Shown piece by piece: positions 28,244 through 37,488 of a stretch of 64,000 nucleotides of DNA (position 1 is its first letter; each line of letters begins with the position of its first letter). The translations under genes and the position numbers were made by a program. A model generated the notes under the pieces. The model had not been told where the DNA came from. It was given only the letters and a program-made list of their open reading frames with translations, and searched no databases. The DNA is from Carpediemonas membranifera (Eukaryota; Fornicata): NCBI GenBank assembly GCA_019828565.1, contig JAHDYR010000012.1, positions 62,001 to 126,000 on the forward strand. The letters are read 5' to 3'.

Positions 28244-29008
28244 CCCCTGTTCCCGTCTGTAAATCGACGGTGGAAGATTTGGGAACGTTTCGGGGCAAGC
28301 AAAGAAATCGTCGACATTTTACGGAACGGTGTACACATCGGGACAACGACAAATCCACCAGCACCGAGCTGCCAGCGGGACCCAGGAGAGATAGCATACC
28401 AACTCTTGGAGGAGTACCAGGCGCTCGGCGCGATCAGGGCAGTGCAAACATCAAAGCTGCGCCACAGTGCCCCAGTATAGCTCGAGTATTCGACACGAAG
28501 AAGAGCAGCGGAGGGCACAGACTGATACACGATCTAAGAGTCTTGAACTCTGTGTCCAGCGAGCTCCGGGTGTTTCGGCTGTTCGGAATCAAGCGTGCCA
28601 TCACCGCGATGTCCAAGAGCACATGGGCAATAGCCTTGGGCCTGAAGCATGGCTACCTCCAGCTTGGGCTGGACGCCCAGTCCTCGTTACTCTGCGGCGT
28701 CGTGACACCGAAGGGGTCGTTCGTGTTCAACAGCCTACCGTTCTGCTGGCAGGGTGCGCCCTATGTGTTCCAGAAAACCATGATTCAGGCCGCTCGGATC
28801 ATAAGCAGGAGGCATCGGGTCGTAGTGCTGGTTTACCTGGACGACCTGCTGATCCTATCGGACCAACGTCACCTGGCCGAGATGGCGCCAGAGATAGTGC
28901 GGACCATGGAGGCACTGGGCTTCGTGCTCAACAAGGACAAGTCCACCCTGACACCAACACAGGTCATCCGCTACCTTGGTATCATCCTGGACGCTCAGAA
29001 CCAATGCG
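28244..29008 (+). pseudogene. D6: RT, left part
   Basis: RT starts with RWKIWERFGASKEIVDIL and LLEEYQALGAIRAV in one frame, hits TAG at 28478-28480, and continues one frame over with GGHRLIHDLRVLNSV, AIALGLKHGYLQLGL (motif A with Gly-Leu in place of the usual Ile-Asp), LPFCWQGAPYVFQ and LVYLDDLLIL (motif C), then IRYLGIILDAQNQC where L1 begins. The motif A change removes the usual catalytic Asp, so the copy may have been inactive before L1 arrived. Confidence 0.75.
28994..29008 (+). repeat. L1 target-site duplication, left copy
   Basis: CTCAGAACCAATGCG, 15 bp, is identical to 37474-37488. It encodes part of the D6 RT. Confidence 0.9.
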
Positions 29009-29556
29009 AGTCCACCAATGTTTTCAGCTAAGTGTTCTCACTTACAACAGGGGTGGATGAAGACCAACAGGCCTGTACTAGAATAGATAGAACAGTGCCC
29101 CATCGAGCTCAAAAGGAGCGACTATGGCCCCTGTCCAACGAACCAGAAGGCACCGCCGGTTATGAGTGGGAGCTCCATAGCCACAGGGACTAGAGAACGA
29201 ACAATATGGAGCTTAGATTTACAGGGAAAGAGACGGAGAGCGCAGGGAAGGATGTCGGAGCATCGATGGAATGGAATTTTCGCCAGCTCAGAGGGAAGGA
29301 AGGATCACCGGCGAACAACAGCAGGGGCCCAGATAGAGGCCGCGAACACACTACGAATGGCGTAACAACGGCCAAAATCCAGGGACGGTGTGGCATGAAA
29401 ATGGCGATGCATTTTTAGAACCGCGCCATTTCGCCGCGAGCCCCAAAACAAACGATCAGGGAAAAATGAGAAAACAGGGAGGTCCGTGCGGGGACAGTAC
29501 CTGCGCAGGGCCATGCTGACCGATTTTCGCGTCGATGCATTTGCCAAGCTTTTTTC

Positions 29557-30585
29557 ATGCAGGGAAAAGAGAACAACCAGATGAGAGTGGAGATACCAGA
29601 TAAGATCAGGGAATCCGCTCAAAAAGAGTGGGACACGATTAGAGAGCTACTAACGGACTACTTGATGGAAGAGAAGGGCACCAGAACGCTACTACTGCGT
29701 CGCGCAGAAGATTTTTCAGGGAGATCGTTCGGAGCTAGCTCCAGAGCACGAAAAGAGGTGATACTGAATGCGAGGAGAGTGCTACGTGCCGCAGGGATCA
29801 CCAACAACAGAGACGAGATCCTCCGTAACCCCAACGGAATCCTAGGGCTTCGAGACATCTTCTACGCAATGACAGAGGCCTTAGACCCGAGAGAGGACGA
29901 AGAACGGCGCCTAGCAGAGGCCAAGGAGAACGTCACCATCCAACCAGGGCACAGGGACATGAGCAAGTGGCCTTCCGACCACAAGATCGAAGAGGCCATC
30001 CTCCAACCGAGAGAACAGAGCAACATCGAGTGGGACAGTGAGAGAGACAGCATTGAGGGCAGAGAGACGGGCACATTCACGCTCACATCAGGGTATGGAG
30101 ATGAGAAAGCCGTCGAGGCCATCGCAGGAGAGGAGGTGTGGGACCCCACTAACCAGGGCCTGGTCACCAGGATCGCTATGGAGCAGGACGATGGCACCTA
30201 CAAGGTCCTCATCGACATCAGAGATTGCAGAGCATGGCAGATCACCAGATTCATGGAGGAAGGCAGGGACATCCTCAGGTTGCAGGCCCCGGAGGCGCCG
30301 GCGGTCTGGCAGGCAGCTTGGTGCAAGACAGGAGTCAACACGGAGGGCAGAGGCGCAATAAGGGCACAAGGACAGGAGACGCCGCTCAGCAACAAGCTCG
30401 TCTTCTCTGACGTCAGGGCCAGGGTGATCAATGCCACCAGCCGCCGCCAAAAAGAGGGACAGGGAAGAAGAGTCAGACAACGAGAGCGGCGCACAGACCA
30501 GCCAAGAGGAAGACCCCAAACCCAAGGTCGTGTTGACACAAGCGGAAGGAGTGAGCGTCAGAAGGGGCCTTGGAGCCGAGCTTGA
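29557..30585 (+). CDS. L1: ORF1 (unknown, gag-like position)
   Basis: The 342-residue ORF starts ATGCAGGGAAAAGAG. It is rich in charged residues and likely helical in the first 150 (KIRESAQKEWDTIRELLTDY, RAEDFSGRSFGASSRARK). The middle has a compact segment (WDPTNQGLVTRIAMEQDD, YKVLIDIRDCRAWQITRF), and the tail is Arg/Gln-rich (RQKEGQGRRVRQRERRTDQ), suited to nucleic-acid binding. There is no zinc knuckle or RRM that I recognise. It overlaps the next ORF by about 150 bp in a different frame. By position it should be the RNA-binding ORF1 protein. Confidence 0.55.
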   Translation: MQGKENNQMRVEIPDKIRESAQKEWDTIRELLTDYLMEEKGTRTLLLRRAEDFSGRSFGASSRARKEVILNARRVLRAAGITNNRDEILRNPNGILGLRDIFYAMTEALDPREDEERRLAEAKENVTIQPGHRDMSKWPSDHKIEEAILQPREQSNIEWDSERDSIEGRETGTFTLTSGYGDEKAVEAIAGEEVWDPTNQGLVTRIAMEQDDGTYKVLIDIRDCRAWQITRFMEEGRDILRLQAPEAPAVWQAAWCKTGVNTEGRGAIRAQGQETPLSNKLVFSDVRARVINATSRRQKEGQGRRVRQRERRTDQPRGRPQTQGRVDTSGRSERQKGPWSRA

Positions 30586-32935
30586 TCAGCAGGAAGAAGA
30601 GAGCATACCCCGAGCATCAGAGGGAAGTGCATCAGCAGGGAGCCTACCGGAGGCATTGCAGAGTCAGGGTCAGAAGAAGCTCATCCTCGGTTCTATCGAC
30701 TTCGAGTGTGGAGATCCTGGGAGTGAGAGGGCAGGGATCAGTGCGGTGCCGACAGAGGGGGGCTCGTGCTAGTGGACGTCGAGACGGGGGAGGTCGTTGG
30801 CCATGGCCACGGCCTCTTCTATGAGCCCAACCTGCCGGCCAACAAGGTGGACCAGAGCAGATACGCGACGTGGGCAGTGACGGGGATTCCCCCAGCGACG
30901 TTCGTGGAAGTGGACACAGGGGAGGTGCCGATGGACTATCAGCAGCACTTCAGCAGATTTAGAGAGTGGGCCACGCGGCTCGCAGCCAAGCTGAGAGACA
31001 GAGAGACCAGGGAGAACTGGAAGCTAGTCCTTCATGCCAAGGGCGTCCACATGGAGAAGTTCCTCCCTGACGAACGAGGTCAACGGGCTCAACAGGGACA
31101 CCAGGGACTTCTTTAGAATGAGGCTGGTGGACGATAGCGAGCTGGCCGACGCCATCGAGGAGCTCGCCCCGGATAAGGCAAGAGAGTACAGGGCAAACTA
31201 CGAGATCAAGAACTACAGGGAGATGGCAGATATATGGGCCAGCCAATGGCAGCGCAGGGAGCTCCCGAAGGGGGCCTGTCCGTACCACAGGCACACTGCA
31301 GGGTGCTACCATTGTGCGCTGGCAGATGCAACGTTGTTCGCGGCGAAGGTGTGGGGCATGATGCTGAAGAAGATGAGCACGCCGGATCTGGAGAGTGCGA
31401 TGGGTAACGCTTTCAACAGCATGTATGACACGGTCAGGGACGCAGGGATCAGAGACGACCTCTGCGGAGGCAACGGAGTAGCGTACAGGCGTGAGACCTT
31501 CAACATCTTCGGAGGGCACCCGTACGGCAACAGCAGGGACCTAAGCAGGGAAGAGGGCGACCGCATCCTAGTGGTCCCGGACAACGATCACTGCTATGGG
31601 ATCGGCTTCGGATTCAGCGAGGTCATTAAGGGTATGAAGGGCATTCTATTGGCCCCAACCACGGTCATGGAGAGAGGAGTCACCACGAGAGTCCCCATAT
31701 GGTCGATCCATGAGAACACGACCCACATTCAGAGACTGATGTTGCAGGGAAGAGCTGGCAGGGCAGTTACTAGGGACGAGGACATCGTCACCATCGCGAT
31801 GGTCTACAGCTGGTGGCCCTCAAGGGAGGATACTGCTCATCAGGGTCAGCCGGGAGTCCACGACCTGGCAGAGAGCGTCAGACGCGAGGAGAAAGCCATA
31901 GCGAACGTCAGGGCACCCCCAGGGTATAGCGCAACCATCAGAGCGGCCTTCATCCCGAGAGACTGGGGCTGTATCAGGGTCAGAGAGGCAGGGACGACAC
32001 TGGGACGGATGAAGAAGGTGGGGACCCGTATGGTGTCCACGACCATCCCGCCAGAGGATAACTGCAAGATCACCCAGAGGCCGACGGTTAAGTACATCCC
32101 GTCAAGAGATGGAAAGGAGGAGAGACCCTACACGGTCGATTACTCGGACATGGGCATAGAGGGATCTATCAGACGGCTCACCGAGATGATTGGCACGCCG
32201 GTCGGGCCAGTAGGCCGAGATGACCTCTATACCAACAACCGCCGAGCCGACGGAACCCTCAGAGACGAGAGAGAGCCCAGAAACAACGGCGTCCATCGGT
32301 GCGACAGAGAGCGCAGGGACGTCAGGCCTCATCATGAGGACAGAGAGCGCAGGGACGACGGGCCTCGCCGCGAGGTCAGAGGACGCTGGGAAGACGGGCC
32401 TCACCATGAGGACAGAGAGCGCAGGGACGATCAGGGCAGAGACTCCGGAGAGATCAGACGCCGCTCACCCCCTCATGGGACCGGCAAGAGGAGTGGCAAG
32501 GACAGGGCGGTGAGCTACACAGGGGCTGGAAAGAGGGGCAAGCTCGACGGCGACGCCCGTTACGAGGCTGGAAGCAGACAGTCGAGTGACAGCGACGCGG
32601 AGAGGGACGAACTCAGGAAGGAACTTGATGAAGCCAAGAAGCTGATTCTCGCACTCAGGGCCAGGGACAGCAGGGAGGAGGAGCAGGCGACGCCAACCCC
32701 AGCACCGGCTGACACCCAGGGAAACCAGGGTACCGGCAAGGAGCACAGGGTAGTCCGCCACAAGAAGAGGACTCGGACAAAGAGGTCTCGCATGCCGAGA
32801 CAGCTAAACCAGATGGAGCTAGTGGCCCAGATCGTGTCAACGGTGATGAAGACCATGCAGCAACAACAGGGGATGGCAACCGAGAACCAGAGCGATGATG
32901 GCAGTGACAGTGGCAACTCAACGGAGACCGATTAA
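30431..32935 (+). CDS. L1: DEDDh exonuclease-like (possibly Maelstrom-like) protein, two frame breaks
   Basis: The reading starts at 30431 (MPPAAAKKRDREEESDNES), shifts at a run of six G near 30755, and shifts back near 31070. Motifs in order: LILGSIDFECGDPGSERAGI (Exo I, D-x-E), LVDVETGEVVGHGHGLFYEP and TWAVTGIPPATF (the strand and TGI typical of DnaQ-fold exonucleases), KLVLHAKGVHMEKFLP (Exo II position), then CPYHRHTAGCYHCALADATL, which combines a Cys/His cluster with H-x4-D (Exo III). The C-terminal half is a separate conserved region (NIFGGHPYGNSRDLSREEGD, GRAGRAVTRDEDIVTIAMVY), a 12-residue Arg/Asp repeat, a coiled coil and a basic end. DEDDh or Maelstrom-type identity is my inference from motif order. 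Confidence 0.5.
32300..32443 (+). repeat. 36-bp tandem repeat in L1 second ORF
   Basis: Four units of 36 bp are in frame and encode variants of EDRERRDDGPRR. Units start at 32300, 32336, 32372 and 32408; the second and fourth are nearly identical over the first 23 bp. This looks like a recent expansion of a charged linker. Confidence 0.85.
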
Positions 32936-33252
32936 GCAGGGTAAAGTGGTATTCTTTGAGAGTGATAGTGACAGTTGTCAGTTCTTTTCTTTTAATCCAA
33001 CCCTGGCTCCCACCCAGGGTCCGGCATTAGCTGAAATGCACTGCCGGTGGGCTGTGGCGGCAGCCAAAGGGGGGTCACGCCAATGCGCCCCCTCCTAAGT
33101 ATCCCTGCCCGAAGGTAAGGATGGTCACCAGGGTAACCCATAGTTGGCCCGCCATGGGTAACCGGAGCCGGCACGAAGGCCCCGTGACGGGACAAGGGCA
33201 GATTGCAGGGAATTTCCGAAAATTCGCAGGATAGGAAAGACGGAGTACAAGA

Positions 33253-36066
33253 ATGGAAACGATCAAGATAGCGAGCCTGAACACTGAGGGACACATCGGG
33301 AAGGGAAAGGACTTCACGGCCTCAATGGCAACGGCTATAAGGATGAAACTGAGCGACACAGATGCAGTATGCATCCAAGAAACGTGGAGGACGGCGAATA
33401 CGAGGGTACACAACTTCATAGACTTCGACTACGCAATGGCAGGGAAGGAAACAGAGGAGGAGCTAGCTATGGACAACGAGAGGAGGAAGAAAGAAGCCCA
33501 AAGCCAGCGCCGAATAGATGCCCAGCTGGGCATAGCAGGGAGCAGTAGCCGGACGCCCAGGACGAGGGGTACTAGAGAAGGAGTGGGCACAATCATCAAC
33601 CCAAGAGCAAGAGGGAGCTGGGACGTAGGCATCACAGATAGCTTATCAGGGAGGATACAGGTGAGCATACTCAGAACCCATAGGGACATCCTGGTGATCA
33701 ACGTGTATGGCCCACCGGTCGGCCACGGAAGGGAGGAGAAGGACGAGTTCAGGGACGGAATAAGGAGCATTATGGAGATGAAAGGAGAGATGGAAACAAT
33801 CATCATAGGGGACTGGAACCTCGACCCCAAAAGGATAGCCACAATGGCAAGATGGAAGGACCTGATCAGGGACTATAAGCTGGGAGCAGTGATCCCCATG
33901 GAAGGTACCCTCACCAAGGGAACTACCACTCCGGACTTCGCGCTGGTATCATCAGGGATCAGAGGAGCAAGGATAGAAGTACTGGATGCTAGTCGACTCG
34001 GAGTCTGGGGGTCAGCCCACAACATGATAAGACTGGAATGGAGGGAACAACGGATCCAACGGACTAAAAAGAGAGAGGAAGTCCTAGACATACCGGGCGT
34101 CAGAGTGTGGAACATGAGGAAGAAGGCTGAACGCACATCAGTCAGAAGACTGCACCGTTTTAAGAGCCTGGATGAGTGGGAGGAGGATATCAGGAAGGAT
34201 ATGGGCGAGCCGTCAGGTCACCCAGGCAGTGGAGACAGGGAAGAGGTCATCAAAGAAAAGGTGTGGTCGGAACTCCGGCACACACCATGGACAGAAGAGG
34301 GAAACAAGACCAGAAGTGAGATCATGAAGCGTGAGCTACAGGCCTTCTGGGGAAAACGCAGGGAAGAGTGGATCCAGGACCTCAGCCGGAGCGCGAAGGA
34401 AGGATACAAAGCATCCAGGTCCATGGTGGAAGCAGCGGTAAGAAGATGGTGGTGTGAAAACCAGTTCAAGGGCATGCCAGAGAGCATACTGAAGGACGGG
34501 AAGATTACCACCAACAAGGAAGAAATAGGTAAGATCCTCCTACAACAGTATGCAGGAGTGAGCAGGGGCAGGGAACCGGAGTGGAAGGATAGAGGCAATG
34601 GAAAGAGGGAGGACGAATTTAAGGAGAGAGAAATACGAGAAGCGATCAGAAGGACAAAGAGGGACACTGCACCGGGACCGGACCACACTACAGGGGACAT
34701 GCTCAGGGACACAGATGACCAGGGGATCGCTCAGATAACTAGGCTCATGAACAGGGTATACAGGGAGGGCAAGATCCCGACAACATGGAAGTATGCTACA
34801 GTCTCGGCCATCCACAAGACAGGGAAGCCCAGAGTGAAGCCGGAGTCGTACAGACCCATCTCGCTAACACCACTACTGTATAGGGTGTATGGTAGGCTCC
34901 TGAAGAGAAGATTAGAAGCAGCCACATGGCACCTCATCCCAAGAGAGCAAGCAGGGTTCCAATCGGATAAGGACGTAATACAACAGATACAATACATCGT
35001 GCAGAGACACCAGGAAGGGGGGGAGACCACGTCGATCTTCCTAGACATAGAGAAAGCCTATGACACCGTCCCGAGGGACATCCTCATGGATAAGCTGCAG
35101 GGAATGGGGGTCGAAGACCACCTCATCAGGGCAATACAGAGTACACTAGAAGAGACATGGATCTCGGTGAAGGGGGCAGGGTCATGGGAGAGAACAAACA
35201 GGGGAGTGAAGCAAGGATGTGTCCTAGCGCCGACCCTGTTCGTTTTGTTCATGGCAAACTGGCCTCACCTGGTCAGGAAGAAGCATCAGGGACAAGAGTA
35301 CGATATCAGGGAACCACCAACGGAGTTACCAAGAGTCCGGGACACGCTGCCGGCCACCCTAACCATGTTCGTGGACGATACAGCGGTCACAGGGGAGACA
35401 CCGGAAAAGAGCAAGATAGTGGCGAACCTAGTCATAGAAGTTATCAAGGAGCACCTCATGAGGGCAAATGCACAAAAGAGTGAGATGATCAGTGTAGACA
35501 GGGCAGCAGTGGCGAGAGTGGGGGGAGTTACCCTAATGGCAAAAGAGGAAGCTAAGTACCTAGGTCTCTGGATAGCCAGCGGAAAAGACCCACTGGCAGC
35601 CTGTATCAGAAAGAAGCGGGAGCAGAGCGAAAGGTACAAGAAGCTAGTGAGAAGAGTGGGATGGACCAGAGGCAACATGCCGGCGCTAGCCAGCAGGCTC
35701 CTCCCTCGAAGTTTACATATGGCCGAGGATAATGTTTGGAGTGGAGGTGTGGGGCTACGCAGCAGGGGGAACAAGATATGGACGGATTGGCAGGGCATCA
35801 TGGCCGGAACAGGCCCAGGTGGGGGCTCGGTCATGCGCATCTTGAACGGATGGATGGACCTGCAAGCCCACCTGGAGATGCTAGCAGTCAAGAGGATCGT
35901 GACAAGCAGGGGCCAGGATATACCAATCAGAGACAGGGTCTGGAAGGAGGGATCGATTATGTGGAAAGCCAGGGACTCAGTGAACGCACTCCTCAGAGGA
36001 ACAAGAGAGGGAGCAACGAATGCAGGGAAGATAGACTTTGGTAGGGAGATGGTAAGAATGAACTGA
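33253..36066 (+). CDS. L1: APE-type endonuclease-reverse transcriptase
   Basis: The 937-residue ORF starts ATGGAAACG. Residues 1-270 are an exonuclease-endonuclease-phosphatase domain: IASLNTEG, CIQETW, VINVYGPP, IIIGDWNLD, TPDFALVS and GSAHNMIRL (His kept; the usual Asp before it is Ala). RT starts near residue 470: DTAPGPDHTTGDML, KPESYRPISLTPLLYRV, TSIFLDIEKAYDTV (motif A), GVKQGCVLAPTLFVLF, TMFVDDTAV (motif C). A thumb and C-terminal region follow. It nicks target DNA and primes reverse transcription. It ends at TGA 36064-36066; the same frame continues into the finger ORF. Confidence 0.85.
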   Translation: METIKIASLNTEGHIGKGKDFTASMATAIRMKLSDTDAVCIQETWRTANTRVHNFIDFDYAMAGKETEEELAMDNERRKKEAQSQRRIDAQLGIAGSSSRTPRTRGTREGVGTIINPRARGSWDVGITDSLSGRIQVSILRTHRDILVINVYGPPVGHGREEKDEFRDGIRSIMEMKGEMETIIIGDWNLDPKRIATMARWKDLIRDYKLGAVIPMEGTLTKGTTTPDFALVSSGIRGARIEVLDASRLGVWGSAHNMIRLEWREQRIQRTKKREEVLDIPGVRVWNMRKKAERTSVRRLHRFKSLDEWEEDIRKDMGEPSGHPGSGDREEVIKEKVWSELRHTPWTEEGNKTRSEIMKRELQAFWGKRREEWIQDLSRSAKEGYKASRSMVEAAVRRWWCENQFKGMPESILKDGKITTNKEEIGKILLQQYAGVSRGREPEWKDRGNGKREDEFKEREIREAIRRTKRDTAPGPDHTTGDMLRDTDDQGIAQITRLMNRVYREGKIPTTWKYATVSAIHKTGKPRVKPESYRPISLTPLLYRVYGRLLKRRLEAATWHLIPREQAGFQSDKDVIQQIQYIVQRHQEGGETTSIFLDIEKAYDTVPRDILMDKLQGMGVEDHLIRAIQSTLEETWISVKGAGSWERTNRGVKQGCVLAPTLFVLFMANWPHLVRKKHQGQEYDIREPPTELPRVRDTLPATLTMFVDDTAVTGETPEKSKIVANLVIEVIKEHLMRANAQKSEMISVDRAAVARVGGVTLMAKEEAKYLGLWIASGKDPLAACIRKKREQSERYKKLVRRVGWTRGNMPALASRLLPRSLHMAEDNVWSGGVGLRSRGNKIWTDWQGIMAGTGPGGGSVMRILNGWMDLQAHLEMLAVKRIVTSRGQDIPIRDRVWKEGSIMWKARDSVNALLRGTREGATNAGKIDFGREMVRMN

Positions 36067-36093
36067 ACCAGGAGGTGCAAGAGCAAGACAGCG

Positions 36094-36702
36094 GTGGGGC
36101 TCATGGAAGTCCTAGGACCCAAACGTATGGGAAAGTGCATGGCGGGGAAACCGGCCATAAGTAGGAAGACAGGGAAGTGGCAGTCAAGGGCAGAGTGGAA
36201 AAGGATAGTGTCGGTGGCAGCGAATGTCAGCCCGTCTCCATCATCAGCGGAAAGGGGAGAAGGCCCAGAGCGAGCGCTGGCGGACCTGGCGATGGGTGAG
36301 GAACTCAAACACAAGATACAAAGGAGGTGCCCCCTGTGCACAAAGGAGAGCGAGATAGAGTTACTGTGGCAAATAGCGAGAGAGCAGCCAAACCAAGCCA
36401 GGAAGCAGGCACTAATCAGGGAGTGGGTAAGGGGTCAGCCGCTGGGATCGGCGGCCCACATTATGTGTGAGTGCCCAGAGGTTGAAAGAGGAGATGACTG
36501 GGAAAAGATATGGAAGACAGCTAAGGAGAGGACCAGGGAATTGCAAGTCAGAAGAGGCCCGAATGGGAGGTGGTATGAGAAGAGGCCAATCTTAGAGGTG
36601 CAACAACTAGTGTTAACAGGGTCGGAAGAGATATGGGAAGGACTGCGAGCTGGGCTGAGAGCCCTGGCAAAGGTCTATGATAGCTATAGAATAGATGGAT
36701 AG
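36094..36702 (+). CDS. L1: C-terminal Cys/His finger region
   Basis: This is in the same frame as the RT ORF, separated only by one TGA and nine codons without a further stop. CPLCTKESEIELLW and HIMCECPEVERGD give the C-x2-C...H-x4-C finger found at the end of many LINE RT proteins, and tryptophan-rich WEKIWKTAKERT follows. The natural protein is probably the 937 residues plus this part; the TGA is a mutation, an error or a readthrough site. It ends at TAG just before the 3' UTR. Confidence 0.65.
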   Translation: MGLMEVLGPKRMGKCMAGKPAISRKTGKWQSRAEWKRIVSVAANVSPSPSSAERGEGPERALADLAMGEELKHKIQRRCPLCTKESEIELLWQIAREQPNQARKQALIREWVRGQPLGSAAHIMCECPEVERGDDWEKIWKTAKERTRELQVRRGPNGRWYEKRPILEVQQLVLTGSEEIWEGLRAGLRALAKVYDSYRIDG

Positions 36703-37473
36703 ATAAGGAACACCACATCCAGAAAGGGGGCAGGGAAGCATAGACTCTGGGATCAAGGGGAGACCCCCATGTTTCCCAGGGAGAGGGCAGGGCCAGGGAC
36801 AGAGGAAATCCATCAATTGGATGGTTGCACCACTCGCGGTGAACCTAAGGAAACTGCAGGGACTGAGCATGGGATACGGGGGACATGACGTCCCCGCCGC
36901 CCTTGTGAACGATAGAGGGACGCTGGGAAGTGTAGCACAAGAGAACTATCATAAGGGGTACTAGGCCTTGCAGATCTAGAGTCTGTGTTAGCCCTAACCC
37001 ACGCCGCCTAACAGGGGTAGATGAGAGGGACTTAGTTGCTTTCCCCGCCCACGGGTAGGCCACTTAACAGGGTCGTGGGGGCACTGAACAGGGAATCTGG
37101 AAAGAGGAGAGGGTGCCATGCTTGAACGACCCCGTAGGGACTGCAGGGAATCAGGGAGTGCTATAGAGAAGGTCTTGCAGGACAAACCTGCCTGTGGAAG
37201 CACCGAGGACAGACCCCCAGGCTCCCTGGAAGCTGCCGGGTTTACAGGGAGACAGGAAAGCGCTCAGCGCACGGAGATGGCGAAGGCCTATGGGGGGAAG
37301 TGAAATCGGGAGTGAGCGGAAGCAGTAGCACCGAATCGCTCGTTGGACGCAGCTGACAAGTTCAATCGCAGGGAGGAGGCAGCGCCCGGGGAACTCGGCT
37401 CCAGTAATAAGGGAGATCAGCCTAAGTAACCGGGGCCCGATACCAGGCACCATAAATTTTCTTTCTTTCTTTT
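36703..37473 (+). other. L1 3' UTR with mobile tail segment
   Basis: This is non-coding. The last 271 bp (37203-37473) have a dispersed copy at 16872-17140 and end in a TTTCTTTC-type tract. There is no poly(A) signal that I would defend. Confidence 0.7.
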
Positions 37474-37488
37474 CTCAGAACCAATGCG
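37474..37488 (+). repeat. L1 target-site duplication, right copy
   Basis: CTCAGAACCAATGCG is identical to 28994-29008. D6 coding continues from it in frame (QNQC-ASLAPDKAKRYSEEL). Confidence 0.9.

Larger units (their letters stand above)
29009..37473 (+). mobile_element. L1: full-length APE-type LINE (8.47 kb)
   Basis: The element is bounded by a 15-bp duplication. It has a 5' UTR of about 550 bp (29009-29556), ORF1, a second ORF with exonuclease-like motifs, an endonuclease-RT ORF with a split C-terminal finger, and a 3' UTR of about 770 bp (36703-37473) that ends in TAAATTTTCTTTCTTTCTTT rather than poly(A). Its last 271 bp occur as an independent insertion at 16872. A LINE of this length with an extra coding region is unusual. 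Several frame breaks are present. Confidence 0.85.
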
